Shown: positions 8,398-17,119 of the stretch, in pieces | How positions within the stretch are numbered: position 1 is the stretch's first letter | Layout: each line of letters begins with the position of its first letter | Assembly: GCF_010728725.1 (NCBI RefSeq) | Contig: NZ_AP022607.1 | Location: 310,001-374,000, forward strand | From: Mycobacterium branderi | GTDB taxonomy: Bacteria; Actinomycetota; Actinomycetes; Mycobacteriales; Mycobacteriaceae | Reading direction: 5' to 3' | Length of the DNA: 64,000 bases | The notes under the pieces: model-generated | What the model saw: the letters and a program-made list of their open reading frames with translations, nothing else | The model's database searches: none | What the model was told of the DNA's origin: nothing | Program-made: the position numbers and the translations under genes

Positions 8398-8638
8398 GGC
8401 CGTTCACACTCCTTGCCCTCTGAACCCTGAACCGGCCGATGCCGGCAGCAGCGGTAGTGGGTCCTCTGGTTGCCGACAGCATTCCAGGTCAGCACCCGGT
8501 GGTTCGTGCCCTCTCACGACAGACACTACGGCGAGCCGGCAACCACGGCAGCCGATGCTGCTCTCGATGCCGGCGGGCTGCGGTAACACGAACGACGACT
8601 CCCGCGGCGGCCGGCGAGCCGGCTGCCGCTCACCGTGG

Positions 8639-9790
8639 TCAGTTCAGCGGCGCGGGGACATTTGGCTGCAGCGACTGGGCTTCACCTTGGCCGTCTTCGG
8701 CGGGTTTGCTGGCCGAGCCGAGGTTGTCTTGCAGGGTGTTCAGGATGGACAGACCCTGCGCGACGACGCCGGTGATCATCTCGTTGATGCCTTCCGGCCC
8801 GTTGAGGACCGTCAGCCTGGCGCCCGAAAGTCCCTTGGCCGCCTCGGACACCAGCAACGGCAGCTGCTCGATGAGTTGTTGATCCAAGGCGATTCTGTTG
8901 TTGGAGGCCGCGGCCTCGGCCGCGATTGTGGTGCGGTCGGCGTCGGCCTGGGCAAGGATGCGCACCCGCTCGGCTTCGGCCTCGGCGGGCTTGACCACCT
9001 CGGCCTGCAATTCCTGCTCACGCAGTTCGGCGCGTTTCTGGGCCAGCAGCCGCTGCTCAGCGAGGACCTCTTGCTGCGCGCGCGCCTGGGCCAGCGGGGC
9101 CGCCTGGGCGGCTTCGGCGTTGGCGCGGTCGATGTCTTTTTTGTACTGGGCCTGCAAAATCTCGGTTTCCCGTTGATATTTGGCCTGCTCGCGGGCCGAG
9201 GCCTGCTCGGCCTCGGCGGCCGCCTGGCGGGCCTGGGCCTGGGCGATCTGGGCGTCGCGCTGTACGGCGGCGTTGTGCGGCGCAGCCAGCGCGGCGATGT
9301 AGCCCAGGTTGCCGTCGTCGATGGACTGGATCTGAAACGAATCCACCAACAACCCGATGTTGCCCATCTCGATCTTGGACGCGGTCAGCACCTCATCGGC
9401 CAGTTTTTGGCGCTCCCGGATGATCTCCTCAACTGTCATCGAGCCCACGATCGAACGCAGATGACCGGAGAAGATCCGCCCGGTCAGCGTCGACATCTCC
9501 TGTTCCTGTTCGGACAGGAAGCGCTGGGCGGCGTTGACGATCGAGGCGGTGTCGTTGGCCACCTTGAACGCGATCACCGCCCGCACGTCGAGCAAGATGC
9601 CCTGGCTGGTCACGCAGCGCTCCTCGATCTCGGCCTCATACATCGCCAACGACAAAAAGCTGACCCGCCGGAAAAACGGCATCACCCACTTGCCGTGCCC
9701 GATCACCACCCGGAACGGTTCCTCACCGCGCGAGCGGGCCCCGCTGATCAGCATCGCCTCATCGGGCTCGGGAACGTGATAACCCAACAT
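8639..9790 (-). CDS. SPFH/flotillin-family protein
   Basis: The 383-residue protein has an N-terminal SPFH/band-7 domain (residues 1–160: MLISGARSR, FRVVIGHGKWVMPFFRRV, then the LDVRAVIAFKVAND strand and a GHLRSIVGSMTVEEII helix). After this comes a long Ala/Glu-rich coiled coil (residues 185–320) and a C-terminal GLSGARLTVLNG region. This is the flotillin architecture: membrane-associated oligomeric scaffolds for lipid microdomains. There is no transmembrane helix, consistent with peripheral attachment. It is preceded 14 bases upstream by a short NfeD-like frame, the classic SPFH partner. Confidence 0.9.
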   Translation of the reverse strand: MLGYHVPEPDEAMLISGARSRGEEPFRVVIGHGKWVMPFFRRVSFLSLAMYEAEIEERCVTSQGILLDVRAVIAFKVANDTASIVNAAQRFLSEQEQEMSTLTGRIFSGHLRSIVGSMTVEEIIRERQKLADEVLTASKIEMGNIGLLVDSFQIQSIDDGNLGYIAALAAPHNAAVQRDAQIAQAQARQAAAEAEQASAREQAKYQRETEILQAQYKKDIDRANAEAAQAAPLAQARAQQEVLAEQRLLAQKRAELREQELQAEVVKPAEAEAERVRILAQADADRTTIAAEAAASNNRIALDQQLIEQLPLLVSEAAKGLSGARLTVLNGPEGINEMITGVVAQGLSILNTLQDNLGSASKPAEDGQGEAQSLQPNVPAPLN

Positions 9791-9804
9791 GAACTAATCC
9801 CCTC

Positions 9805-9954
9805 TCACAGTGTCACCACCACGGGCGCTGCCGGCCACGGCACCACCTGCACCTGCCGACCCGGACGCACCGCCACGATCAACACCGTCTCACCCGCAGC
9901 GATCGGCTGCTCGGCAAACGCGATATAGACCTCCGTGTCGCCCCGAACCGCCAC
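9805..9954 (-). CDS. Very short NfeD-like OB-fold protein or remnant
   Basis: Below the usual size limits, the minus strand reads from GTG 9954 to TGA 9807–9805. The 49-residue product contains AVRGDTEVYIAFAEQPIAAG, then ETVLIVAVRPGRQVQVVPW. This is the pattern of the C-terminal OB-fold of NfeD proteins (G.A…G…v.A.e.I..G..V.Vv.v.g..l.V.P), which act with SPFH proteins. It ends 14 bases before the flotillin start. No upstream transmembrane part is present in any frame, so it is either a minimal soluble NfeD domain or the end of a decayed gene. Confidence 0.4.
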   Translation of the reverse strand: MAVRGDTEVYIAFAEQPIAAGETVLIVAVRPGRQVQVVPWPAAPVVVTL

Positions 9955-10186
9955 CCCAACCCCGTGGCGTCATGGACCGCATGCGCTGATCCTAACGACC
10001 ATCCGGCGCCCCTCGGCGCACCAATTTGCCGGCGACAATTCCGGCGCCAAATCCGAGCCGCAGCAACTGTTTCCGCACATTCGCATCGGTCTGTCGGCAG
10101 GATCTGGGCGCACATCCGCCGGCCGCGGCAGCGGTGGCCGGTGCATCGGGCAGTCTGCGCGATCCCCGGTGGTTGCAGACAGGCCA

Positions 10187-10990
10187 TTATTTGGGCGGGA
10201 GGGCATCGAGCGCCACGACGCGGCCGTCCGGCGTCAGCCGGAACCTCACCAGGGTCTGGCCGGATGGGCAGCATGGCGGCTCGCCGCCCACGAACCACAT
10301 GTATTGGACTGTGACGGTGTCACCGTCCCAGTCGGCGACATCTATGCCGGGACGTGGAGTGGGCGTGGCCGTTTCGACGAAGGCCGGTCCGTTGAAGAAG
10401 AGCAGCTGCTTGGGCTGGCCAAGCTCGCGCGCTGTTAGCAGTGTCCAAAACAGCCGGCAGTCGTTCGTGTGCCCGCTGGTGGCCGGATACCACGGAAGGT
10501 CTTCTCGGAGCTTGGGTATCGACGTGATCGCTGCTTGGATGGCCGCCTCGTCGGGGCCAGAACCGGGCGGACAGTCGGCCTGAATTTTCATGTGACGCGG
10601 CACAGGGTCGGACAGCATGTACGCCAGGCCGGTGATTCCCCCGACCACCACGGCCGATGCCACGACCGATCCGACAGCGGCGCCGATCGCAATCGACAAC
10701 CAGCGGGCCGCGTTTCGGCGGAGCAGGGCGGCCACCGCGGCGGCGAGCAGCAACACCACCGTCGGAAAAGCGAGCAGGCCCCACATTGTCGCGTCGCTGA
10801 GATGCGACCTGATCCCAACGAGCTCAACAAAACCCGCCAGCAGCAGCACCGGCCCGAGCACCAGCCCGCCTATGAACGGTCCCCGCGAGATCGGGATTTT
10901 GCGACCGGGAGCGGCGTGCTCATCGGGGCGCAGCAGCGCTGCGCCGTGGGTGCTGTCGTGCCCCCGGTTGCGTTGCCCTACCGCCCTCAT
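10187..10990 (-). CDS. LppP/LprE-family membrane protein
   Basis: From ATG 10990 the product has 267 residues. It contains about three transmembrane helices (LVLGPVLLLAGFVELVGI, MWGLLAFPTVVLLLAAAVAAL, LSIAIGAAVGSVVASAVVV). An exported domain follows, with the LppP/LprE signature: a DCR cysteine, FNGPAFVET, then VTVQYMWFVGGEPPCCPSGQ and VRFRLTPDGRVVALD. Usual family members are small lipoproteins; here the domain sits behind a multi-helix anchor without lipobox, an unusual arrangement. An in-frame start exists at 11149 but would add a basic, low-complexity stretch unlike the family. Confidence 0.8.
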   Translation of the reverse strand: MRAVGQRNRGHDSTHGAALLRPDEHAAPGRKIPISRGPFIGGLVLGPVLLLAGFVELVGIRSHLSDATMWGLLAFPTVVLLLAAAVAALLRRNAARWLSIAIGAAVGSVVASAVVVGGITGLAYMLSDPVPRHMKIQADCPPGSGPDEAAIQAAITSIPKLREDLPWYPATSGHTNDCRLFWTLLTARELGQPKQLLFFNGPAFVETATPTPRPGIDVADWDGDTVTVQYMWFVGGEPPCCPSGQTLVRFRLTPDGRVVALDALPPK

Positions 10991-11325
10991 GCAAGCAGCA
11001 TAGGGCCGCACGCAGGGGTCCTCCCGCACCAAATTTCCTGCGCTTCCTTTCAGCGGTGGTGTCGGATTGCGATACCCCGGGGACAGCAGTGACGAACGAT
11101 CCTGCTTCTGAATACCAAGGGCCGCCGCGTTGTTCACCGCGCCCCACAACGGGCGAAGCAGATCTCCGACGCCGAACGGGCACGATTAGCCCAGTGTTGC
11201 AACCTATTTGGCATCACAGGCCGCGGCCAACCAGGTTCGGCCCGCTGCAAAGCCCGGCGCAACCGCAGCCAAAATCCGCAAAGTTGGTGCGCGATACCAA
11301 TAGCGGGCGCCCGTATGCTGACCAG
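10991..11325. other. Divergent intergenic region
   Basis: This 335-base stretch separates the divergent LppP/LprE-like gene and a lipoprotein gene, so it should hold both promoters. I see no convincing −35/−10 pair, repeat or RNA. Frames reading through it are basic and unlike proteins. Confidence 0.5.
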
Positions 11326-12204
11326 GTGGACAGTCGCCGACTGCGCGTGAACAGTCGGTCGGCTTGCGCGGTGGCGCTGGTCCGGTCCGCCGCCATGGCG
11401 CTTGTCGCCGCGTTGGCGTTGATGACCGCCGGATGCGGGCCGGGAAATAGTCCGGCCTTCACATCTGCAAGCCCGCCGGCGAACCGGGTGACACCCGCAT
11501 CCTCCGGGGCCGGCGCGCCACCGGCATCGCCACCGGACTGCAACGCCATGAGCATCGGATACGAGCCGAAGCTGGCCGACCAGCATGTGCGCTGCGTGCT
11601 GACGATCAACGCCGAGCTGAGACTTGCCGTGTCGAGCGATCCCGCATGGTCGTTCGTGCTCGACAGCAAGGGCGCCCAGGTTCAGCAGTTCGAAGAGCCC
11701 GCGGACCGTATCGGGGAGACCGGTGCCGGGCCGCTTCTGCAGGACATCGACGGCGACGGCACACCCGAGCTGTTGGTGGTCACCGACATCGGCGGGACCG
11801 GCGGCGAACCGATGGCCGTGTGGCGGCTGACCGCGCCGCCGCTTTTCGTGCGCGCCGGTGAAATCTTCGGGTTCCGGCGCTTCTACCAAACGCCGGAGGG
11901 ATTCTTCGGCAACTATGCCCACAGCAGTGCGGCGTCAGGAGTCGTCACCCTGTATCAGTGGGTGGACAACAAGTTGGTCGAGGTGGCGCTGCTCGACGTG
12001 CAGGTGTCCGGCCGGGAAAACGCGCCCGGCGATGACCATGACTGGGTGCTAAACGGAAACACCGAGTGCCGGCTGAGCACTGCCGATTACCCGCCCGGCG
12101 CGCGGGAAGCGCGGATGGCGGCGCTGCGGGCAGCCGGGATCGATCCGGCGACCGCAGCGCAGCGATTCTGCACACAGCCCTGGGTGGCCACCATTTATCG
12201 CTGA
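11326..12204 (+). CDS. Putative lipoprotein with FG-GAP-like motif
   Basis: From GTG 11326 the product has 292 residues. A positively charged N-region and hydrophobic core end in MTAGC (Cys 37), a plausible lipobox, followed by a Ser/Pro/Ala-rich linker. The mature part has an LLQDIDGDGTPELLVVTD motif, the calcium-binding FG-GAP/VCBS type seen in beta-propeller domains, then aromatic beta-rich sequence. Only one clear repeat is visible, so a full propeller is not shown. Likely displayed on the cell surface; function unknown. GTG 11347 and ATG 11395 are alternative starts. Confidence 0.7.
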   Translation: MDSRRLRVNSRSACAVALVRSAAMALVAALALMTAGCGPGNSPAFTSASPPANRVTPASSGAGAPPASPPDCNAMSIGYEPKLADQHVRCVLTINAELRLAVSSDPAWSFVLDSKGAQVQQFEEPADRIGETGAGPLLQDIDGDGTPELLVVTDIGGTGGEPMAVWRLTAPPLFVRAGEIFGFRRFYQTPEGFFGNYAHSSAASGVVTLYQWVDNKLVEVALLDVQVSGRENAPGDDHDWVLNGNTECRLSTADYPPGAREARMAALRAAGIDPATAAQRFCTQPWVATIYR

Positions 12205-12323
12205 CGGTGCCCTGAACGGTTGCGGTGTCCTCGCGCAACGAAATTGGTGCCGGGTGGTCCCGCACGACGCGCTTAGGCTGAATCTGCGTCGCGGCCGCCG
12301 CGAACGGGAAAGGTGATGACGAG

Positions 12324-12788
12324 ATGGGAATGGTCACGAGCTTCATCAGGCTGCGCAGCGAAGAGTTGGCAAAGCTGATCGATGACCCCGCCGGGCTCGA
12401 CGAATTCCTGTGGAGGGACCGCGAGGAACCCAGCGGCTATGTCGACAAAGCGATCGACGGCATACAGTTCCTGCTGTCGGCGGCCGGCGTGCCGGTGTAC
12501 CTGGCGCCGCTGGAGATGCCGGGCGAACCGATCGAAAACGGCCGCGGCGACATCTATTTCGGTCTGTCCACCGCCCAGGTCGCCGAGATCGCGGCGCACT
12601 TGGCGGCCACCCCGTTCGACGAATTGGCCGCGCACTTCGACGCCGAGGCGATGAACGCACAGCAGGTATATCCGATGGCCTGGAACGCCGATGACACGGA
12701 GTATCTGCAAAACAACTACGAGAAACTGGTGCGGTTCTTCGCCGATGCGGCGGCCCGAAACGGCGCCGTGTTGATGGCATCGGGATAG
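12324..12788 (+). CDS. DUF1877 family protein
   Basis: The 154-residue protein matches DUF1877 over its whole length. It begins MGMVTSFIRLRSEELAKLIDDP, then has DKAIDGIQFLL, then GEPI…G..IYFGLSTAQVAEIAAHL, then AEAMNAQQVYPMAW followed by EYLQNNYEKLVRFFADAA. Members include E. coli YfbM and many genes in contact-dependent toxin/immunity neighbourhoods; the fold is known but no activity is established. Cytoplasmic. Confidence 0.85.
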   Translation: MGMVTSFIRLRSEELAKLIDDPAGLDEFLWRDREEPSGYVDKAIDGIQFLLSAAGVPVYLAPLEMPGEPIENGRGDIYFGLSTAQVAEIAAHLAATPFDELAAHFDAEAMNAQQVYPMAWNADDTEYLQNNYEKLVRFFADAAARNGAVLMASG

Positions 12789-13076
12789 CGGATTTCGGTG
12801 CAGCACGGCGCAATTCCAGGCTACCGAGGACTGCGACCAGCGCCCGCTCGGGTGTGCTGTCGTGCTTGCGGCGTACTGGTCGGCCGGGCCAGCCGGTGCG
12901 ACCGGCGCCGCTTTGTTTGCCCGCTGACAATCGGGAACCACGGCGCCTTACATGAGACACGAAATGAGACTTCGCGACCGGTGACGAGGGGGCAAGGGGG
13001 CGGCGACTCCACGGGGCCGCCTCGCTTGTCTGGAAACGAAAATCGCACAGGCGCCACCTCTCGGCATACTGCTTGA

Positions 13077-13592
13077 GTGGACGACAGCACGCTGCGCCGC
13101 TACCTCGCCTGGAAATATCGCCGCCGGGTACCGGTGTCCGACGAAGATGGGCTCACCTCGCCGCGGGAGGTGTACCGGGACTTGGTGAAGTCGGATTTCG
13201 CACCGGCATTACGTTCGGTTGGGCTGCGGGGCTCCAACGGCAGGTTCAAATTGCCCTCCACGGTGTGCTGGGCGCAGTTGGGGTTCCAGAAATCTTGGTT
13301 CAGCGATCGGCAAGAGGTGCGGTTCACCGTCAATCTCTCGTTCGTCACGACAGACGAATGGGAGCGCAAACGCGCGGAGCTGCCGCATCTGCCTGCTGCG
13401 CCCGCCCCGACAGTGCGGTACTGGCTGGGCCAGACGGTGGAGCGGATCGGCTGGCTCACCCCGCAGCGCGCCGACAAGTGGTGGTCGTTGATCCGCGGCG
13501 CCGATCCCGCCCCAGTTCGAGACGACGTGCTGGCCGACCTGATCACTTATGCCGTGCCATGGCTTCGATCGAAGGTATCTGAACTTTCCTGA
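13077..13592 (+). CDS. DUF4304 domain protein
   Basis: The 171-residue protein from GTG 13077 carries the DUF4304 core. FAPALRSVGLRGSNGRFKLP is followed by WAQLGFQKS, then EVRFTVNLSFVTTDEWE. The family is common in bacterial islands and next to polymorphic toxin genes, with an unknown but immunity-like role. The C-terminal WWSLI…VLADLITYAVPWL helix is normal for actinobacterial members. No signal peptide. Confidence 0.8.
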   Translation: MDDSTLRRYLAWKYRRRVPVSDEDGLTSPREVYRDLVKSDFAPALRSVGLRGSNGRFKLPSTVCWAQLGFQKSWFSDRQEVRFTVNLSFVTTDEWERKRAELPHLPAAPAPTVRYWLGQTVERIGWLTPQRADKWWSLIRGADPAPVRDDVLADLITYAVPWLRSKVSELS

Positions 13593-13753
13593 CCGCGGTG
13601 CTGCGTGGTGATCGCGCGGCGTGGGGTCCGCGCGGGAACCATCCGGGCCTTCTGGCCGGCGCCCGCGCCGGCCAGTGACGTCGCGGACGTACGGCCAGAA
13701 CAGCAGCGGGCCTGCGGTGCGGCGGCGGTCGTGCGTGTGAGTGCAGGAGAACA

Positions 13754-14527
13754 ATGCAAGGGCTAAAAGCGCGCTTCAATATTACCGTCGCACCGCTACG
13801 GATCCTTCCGATATACTCATCGCAGACACCCGCCACGACCCATGGAATGCTGCAGATGAGACCCACCGACATGCACCGGGCAAGCCGCCACCGCGGACCC
13901 GACGGGACCGCTATTGCAACCACGCGGCTCTGCAGCCACCCAGGGCGCGATGCCCAACGCGAGCCCGAGCTGTCGTTGAAAGCCCTATTCGGCAATCAGG
14001 ACGACGACGTGGAAATAGCGGCATTCCATCCGGTCAAGCAATTGATCGCCACCGCCGCGCGCGACTACTACGTCCGGGTTTACGACTTCACCGGCAATCT
14101 GGTGGCAAGACTGTCCGGTCATACCGCCGACGTCGTATGGGTGGACTGGACCGAAGACGGCGAGAAATTGGTCTCGTTAAGCGATGACGGCGAGATGAGG
14201 CGCTGGCCTTGGACCGACGAACAGCTCTTCGAAGACATTCGCCCGGGCAGCGAAGAACAACGCGACAATGCGGTGGTCACCTTCGACGACGCGCTGAATG
14301 GGGCCAACGAGCGCGGAGCGATCGTTGCTGTGCGGCATGCCCAGATGACCAGAGTCAAGGCGCACGATGCGGGGGTGAAGCGGCTGGCTATCCACCCGAG
14401 TAAGGCCCTGCTGGTCAGCGTCAGCTACGACGGCGCGCTGGGAGTATGGGACATCGCCTCGCAGATTCCCAAGAAGATATCGATGAGGACGTTTGGGTCG
14501 CCGGCTCGCTGCGATGATGATAGGTAG
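13754..14527 (+). CDS. WD40-repeat protein, possibly a partial propeller
   Basis: The first in-frame ATG is 13754, but residues 1–70 are low-complexity and probably not real coding sequence; ATG 13859 is an alternative. From about residue 85, WD40-type blades are visible. IAAFHPVKQLIATAARDYYVRVYDF is followed by GHTADVVWVDWTEDGEKLVSLSDDG and W, and a later one is KRLAIHPSKALLVSVSYDG with GVWD. Only about three blades are present where seven or eight are usual, so it is either half a propeller or a truncated gene. It is 9 bases upstream of the small membrane gene at 14537 and probably co-transcribed. Confidence 0.65.
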   Translation: MQGLKARFNITVAPLRILPIYSSQTPATTHGMLQMRPTDMHRASRHRGPDGTAIATTRLCSHPGRDAQREPELSLKALFGNQDDDVEIAAFHPVKQLIATAARDYYVRVYDFTGNLVARLSGHTADVVWVDWTEDGEKLVSLSDDGEMRRWPWTDEQLFEDIRPGSEEQRDNAVVTFDDALNGANERGAIVAVRHAQMTRVKAHDAGVKRLAIHPSKALLVSVSYDGALGVWDIASQIPKKISMRTFGSPARCDDDR

Positions 14528-14536
14528 AACCTAACC

Positions 14537-14806
14537 ATGCTCAAGGATTATTGGTGGATTCTGGCATCACTGCTATACATCATTCTGCTCGTGATTCTGC
14601 TTGTGGTTTTAACTCGCCGCGGAACGGTAGAAAGAACGTGGCCGAAAATAGCATTGGCAGTCGACTGCGTGATTATTCTATTAATTCCGGTCATGCATCC
14701 GCCCGGAAGCTACGTCAATGCAGTGATCGTCGTAGTCAGCCTGTTGTTATTGTTCAGGGGAGTTTTCAACTCCAAGATATTGTCGAACCCGTCGGGCAAA
14801 CCCTGA
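14537..14806 (+). CDS. Small two- to three-helix membrane protein
   Basis: The 89-residue protein has a long hydrophobic N-terminal span (YWWILASLLYIILLVILLVVL), a basic turn, a second span (IALAVDCVIILLIPVM) and a third (VNAVIVVVSLLLLF). The composition is distinctly AT-richer than the rest of the window, suggesting recent acquisition with the WD40 gene upstream. A small membrane protein beside a WD40 gene could be its partner, by context only. The structured repeat at 14813 starts 6 bases after its stop. Confidence 0.65.
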   Translation: MLKDYWWILASLLYIILLVILLVVLTRRGTVERTWPKIALAVDCVIILLIPVMHPPGSYVNAVIVVVSLLLLFRGVFNSKILSNPSGKP

Positions 14807-14812
14807 ACGCGG

Positions 14813-14878
14813 CGAAGCCCGGCCACTCACCGTCCGGAGAGGAGCCGGGCTCACTTCCTGAAGCTCACCGCAACAGGC
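14813..14878 (+). repeat. Structured ~66-bp dispersed repeat, copy A (terminator-like)
   Basis: A stem AGCCCGGC (14816–14823) pairs perfectly with GCCGGGCT (14844–14851). The following 27 bases (TCACTTCCTGAAGC… to AACAGGC) are identical to copy B at 59850–59916 on the other strand. Between copies the second stem pair changes from G–C to A–T on both sides, a compensatory change that argues for RNA structure. It sits 6 bases after a stop codon, so it may act as a terminator or 3′ RNA element. No T-run follows. Confidence 0.6.
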
Positions 14879-14981
14879 GCTTTGATAATACGCGGATTCC
14901 CGCGAAGGGTTCCACCACCGAGAAACCGCGGGGATTTCGGTGGATTGCCAGCTCCTGCAGTATCGAATCAGGCTGTGGCGA

Positions 14982-15275
14982 TTATTGCGACCCCAGGATC
15001 GCCCGGCCCTCGTCTTGACAGCCGGCGATGAAATCGCCGCGCGAGTCCACCTTGGCAAGCTTCCCGCTTTTGAGTTCCCACTTGAGCAGCGTGTCGCAGT
15101 ACCCCGCCAGATCACCGTTTGCGACGTGCAGGGGATTCTGACGGGCCGCGTCATCGATGGCTTGTTTGCCAAGATCGTAGGACGGTGAACCGGGATCGGC
15201 CGCGGCGGCAGGTGAGAACACCACTGCGGCGGCGCTTACCGCCACTGCCAGTGCCATTGCACGATTCGCGTTCAC
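14982..15275 (-). CDS. Small secreted hypothetical protein
   Basis: The 97-residue precursor has a signal peptide (MNANRAMALAVAVSAAAVVF, cleavage after an AAA near residue 26). The mature protein has about 70 residues and two cysteines (GYCDTLLKW, AGCQDEG) that could form a disulfide. It resembles the DUF732 class of short secreted mycobacterial proteins in size and cysteine spacing, but the match is not strong enough to name it. Function unknown. Confidence 0.65.
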   Translation of the reverse strand: MNANRAMALAVAVSAAAVVFSPAAAADPGSPSYDLGKQAIDDAARQNPLHVANGDLAGYCDTLLKWELKSGKLAKVDSRGDFIAGCQDEGRAILGSQ

Positions 15276-15368
15276 GAGACGATGATACGCGTCTGCCTGG
15301 GCCTATTTTGCCCACAGAATCAAGCGCCGTGCGCCCACAGATGCAGCGGAGTTCAGTTGGCGCGGCGC

Positions 15369-15905
15369 TCAGAAGGTCCACGACCCGGCGGGTTGAAGGA
15401 CGAAACCGCGGTTGAGGATCGGGTCGATACAGGCGGTCAGCCGGTCAGCGCCCACCAGGCAGGTGATGTCGCCTTTGGTTATTTTCTGGCCGACGTCGAG
15501 CAGCGGCGTGGTGATGATCGGGCAGCCCGTGCCTTTCTGAAAGCTGTAGGGACCGAGGTCTGTCGGCAGCGAGGTCGGTGATCCCACCGCCGAGCAGCCG
15601 TCGCTTCCCACCGGAGCGTCGGGAGGCAGCCCGGGCAGCGGCCCAGAACAGCCGGCGCTGACATGATCGCCCGGCTTGTAGGGGGTGGGCATGATGCACT
15701 GGATTCCGTCCGGGGTAACGAAATAGGCCGCGCCGCCGGCCCGGGGCGCGGCGGTATAGCGTGCGGGATCGACCGGCTGGAATGCACCCAGATCGGGAAA
15801 CCCCGGCGGGGCGGCCGACGCGACGCCGGACGCGGCGAGACCGACACCGAGCCAGGCAACCGCAAAAGTGTTGGCGATGATAGCTATCGGTGTTCTGTTC
15901 AGCAC
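15369..15905 (-). CDS. Secreted cysteine-containing protein, family B
   Basis: From GTG 15905 the precursor has 178 residues with a signal peptide ending in SGVASAA. The mature part has the block AAYFVTPDGIQCIM, then GCSGPLPGLPPDAP, a paired CPI/TCLVG region and a terminal RGFVLQPAGSWTF. The same order (FVTPDGVRC, G(T/P)LPG, C-rich middle, SRGFVLSPEGSHAF end) occurs in 25656–26270, so they are family members. The cysteines suggest disulfides in an exported domain. It starts 11 bases after the stop of 15917–17119 and is probably in its operon. Confidence 0.7.
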   Translation of the reverse strand: MLNRTPIAIIANTFAVAWLGVGLAASGVASAAPPGFPDLGAFQPVDPARYTAAPRAGGAAYFVTPDGIQCIMPTPYKPGDHVSAGCSGPLPGLPPDAPVGSDGCSAVGSPTSLPTDLGPYSFQKGTGCPIITTPLLDVGQKITKGDITCLVGADRLTACIDPILNRGFVLQPAGSWTF

Positions 15906-15916
15906 GGGTTGTCGCC

Positions 15917-17119
15917 TCAGTGTTGGACGCCGAAGGTGGTCGTCCACGTATGGGGATCGTAGAAGTCCGGGTCTGCCGGATTCGGGGGCCAGGTGCTTAC
16001 CCGCAGTTGAATGGTTTCGAGTCCGCTCGCCGGATCCAGCGACGTCCCCATGACAGTGGGCCCGTAAACGGTTGGGAGTTGGCCCTGATCTATCAGCGTT
16101 TGCGGGGTGGCGCCGATTAGCCCTTGTGGTGTGGCGGCGGTTATGGCCGACACCGGACCGTCCTTGGTCGCGCCGACAAACATGTATCCGCCGCCCTTGA
16201 GTGCGACCAGCTGACTTTCCCGATCACCGGCAAGGCCGACGTCGCCGGGGATGCGATGCAGAGTGTTGATCCAATTATTGGGATGGGCCGGGTCGATCGG
16301 GTCGGACACCCAGAGGCCGCGGGCGGTGTCGCCGATGCGGTCGCTGGTGTTGCCGATGATCACCATCTGGTTGGTGGCCGGATCGTATGCGCCGCTTGCC
16401 TGGAAAATGCCCGGCAGGTCACCGACTTTCACCGGATGCAAGGGGTCGGTGTAGTCCCACACCGAACCGTTGCTCACAAACGGGTTGATCGTGTTGTCGG
16501 CCGGCGGGGTATTGGGTGCGTTGCTGAAAAAGCCATACCGGTGGTTCCCCGGGCCGAGCGCGGTACCCGTCGGCAGCGGCCGGGTGCCCGGTGGGCCCTG
16601 CGCCAGCTCGGAAGCCGGGCTGCGGGGCACACCGGCTCGCGGATCGCCGCCGAAAACGGGTCCCTGGCCGTCCTGGAACTGGTCCTGTAAGTCGTACTGG
16701 TCCTGCTCATGCTGGGGCGGAGCAGCCGGTCCGGTGATGTGGGGATCGTTGGGCGGCGGTGCGGGGTCGTCGGGACCGGTTTGGTTGTCGACGGGCCGGA
16801 TTGTGGGTTTGCGCTCCTCGGTGGGGTCGGGCTTCACTGCCCCGATTTGGGCGGCGTTGTCGGAGTCTTGAGCGTCTAAGGCCTGAACGGCTTGCTGGGC
16901 CGTGGCCTGGATCTGCGGTCCTTTGCCCGCTAGCTGCGCTGACATCGCGGTGACCTTGGTGCGCACGGTGGTCGCCACCGCCGCCGCGGCCGCATCGACC
17001 GGGGACGCGCCGCTGGCGACCGGGACGGGCCCGGGCTGTGCAGCCCGCTCCAAGTGCTCGGCCACCGTCGCCGCCGCCGACAGCACCGAAGCCTCCCGCA
17101 CATTGATGGCCTGGGGCAT
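15917..17119 (-). CDS. Large secreted/ESX-type hypothetical protein with beta-rich C-terminal domain
   Basis: From ATG 17119 the protein has 400 residues. The N-terminal 110 residues are Ala-rich amphipathic helix (VLSAAATVAEHL, TKVTAMSAQLAGKGPQIQATAQQA), as in ESX-secretion-associated proteins. A disordered Pro/Gln/Asp linker follows. The C-terminal 220 residues contain NHRYGFFSNAPN, KVGDLPGIFQASGAYDPATNQM and GGYMFVGATKDGP and read like a beta-propeller or lectin-like domain. No classical signal peptide is present, so export would have to be by a type VII system. It precedes the family B secreted gene in the same unit. Confidence 0.65.
   Translation of the reverse strand: MPQAINVREASVLSAAATVAEHLERAAQPGPVPVASGASPVDAAAAAVATTVRTKVTAMSAQLAGKGPQIQATAQQAVQALDAQDSDNAAQIGAVKPDPTEERKPTIRPVDNQTGPDDPAPPPNDPHITGPAAPPQHEQDQYDLQDQFQDGQGPVFGGDPRAGVPRSPASELAQGPPGTRPLPTGTALGPGNHRYGFFSNAPNTPPADNTINPFVSNGSVWDYTDPLHPVKVGDLPGIFQASGAYDPATNQMVIIGNTSDRIGDTARGLWVSDPIDPAHPNNWINTLHRIPGDVGLAGDRESQLVALKGGGYMFVGATKDGPVSAITAATPQGLIGATPQTLIDQGQLPTVYGPTVMGTSLDPASGLETIQLRVSTWPPNPADPDFYDPHTWTTTFGVQH

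Noticed and set aside
8183..9928. Long plus-strand frame opposite the flotillin gene
   Set aside because: Antisense shadow of the Ala/Glu/Gln-rich coiled coil; leucine- and glycine-rich with no domain.
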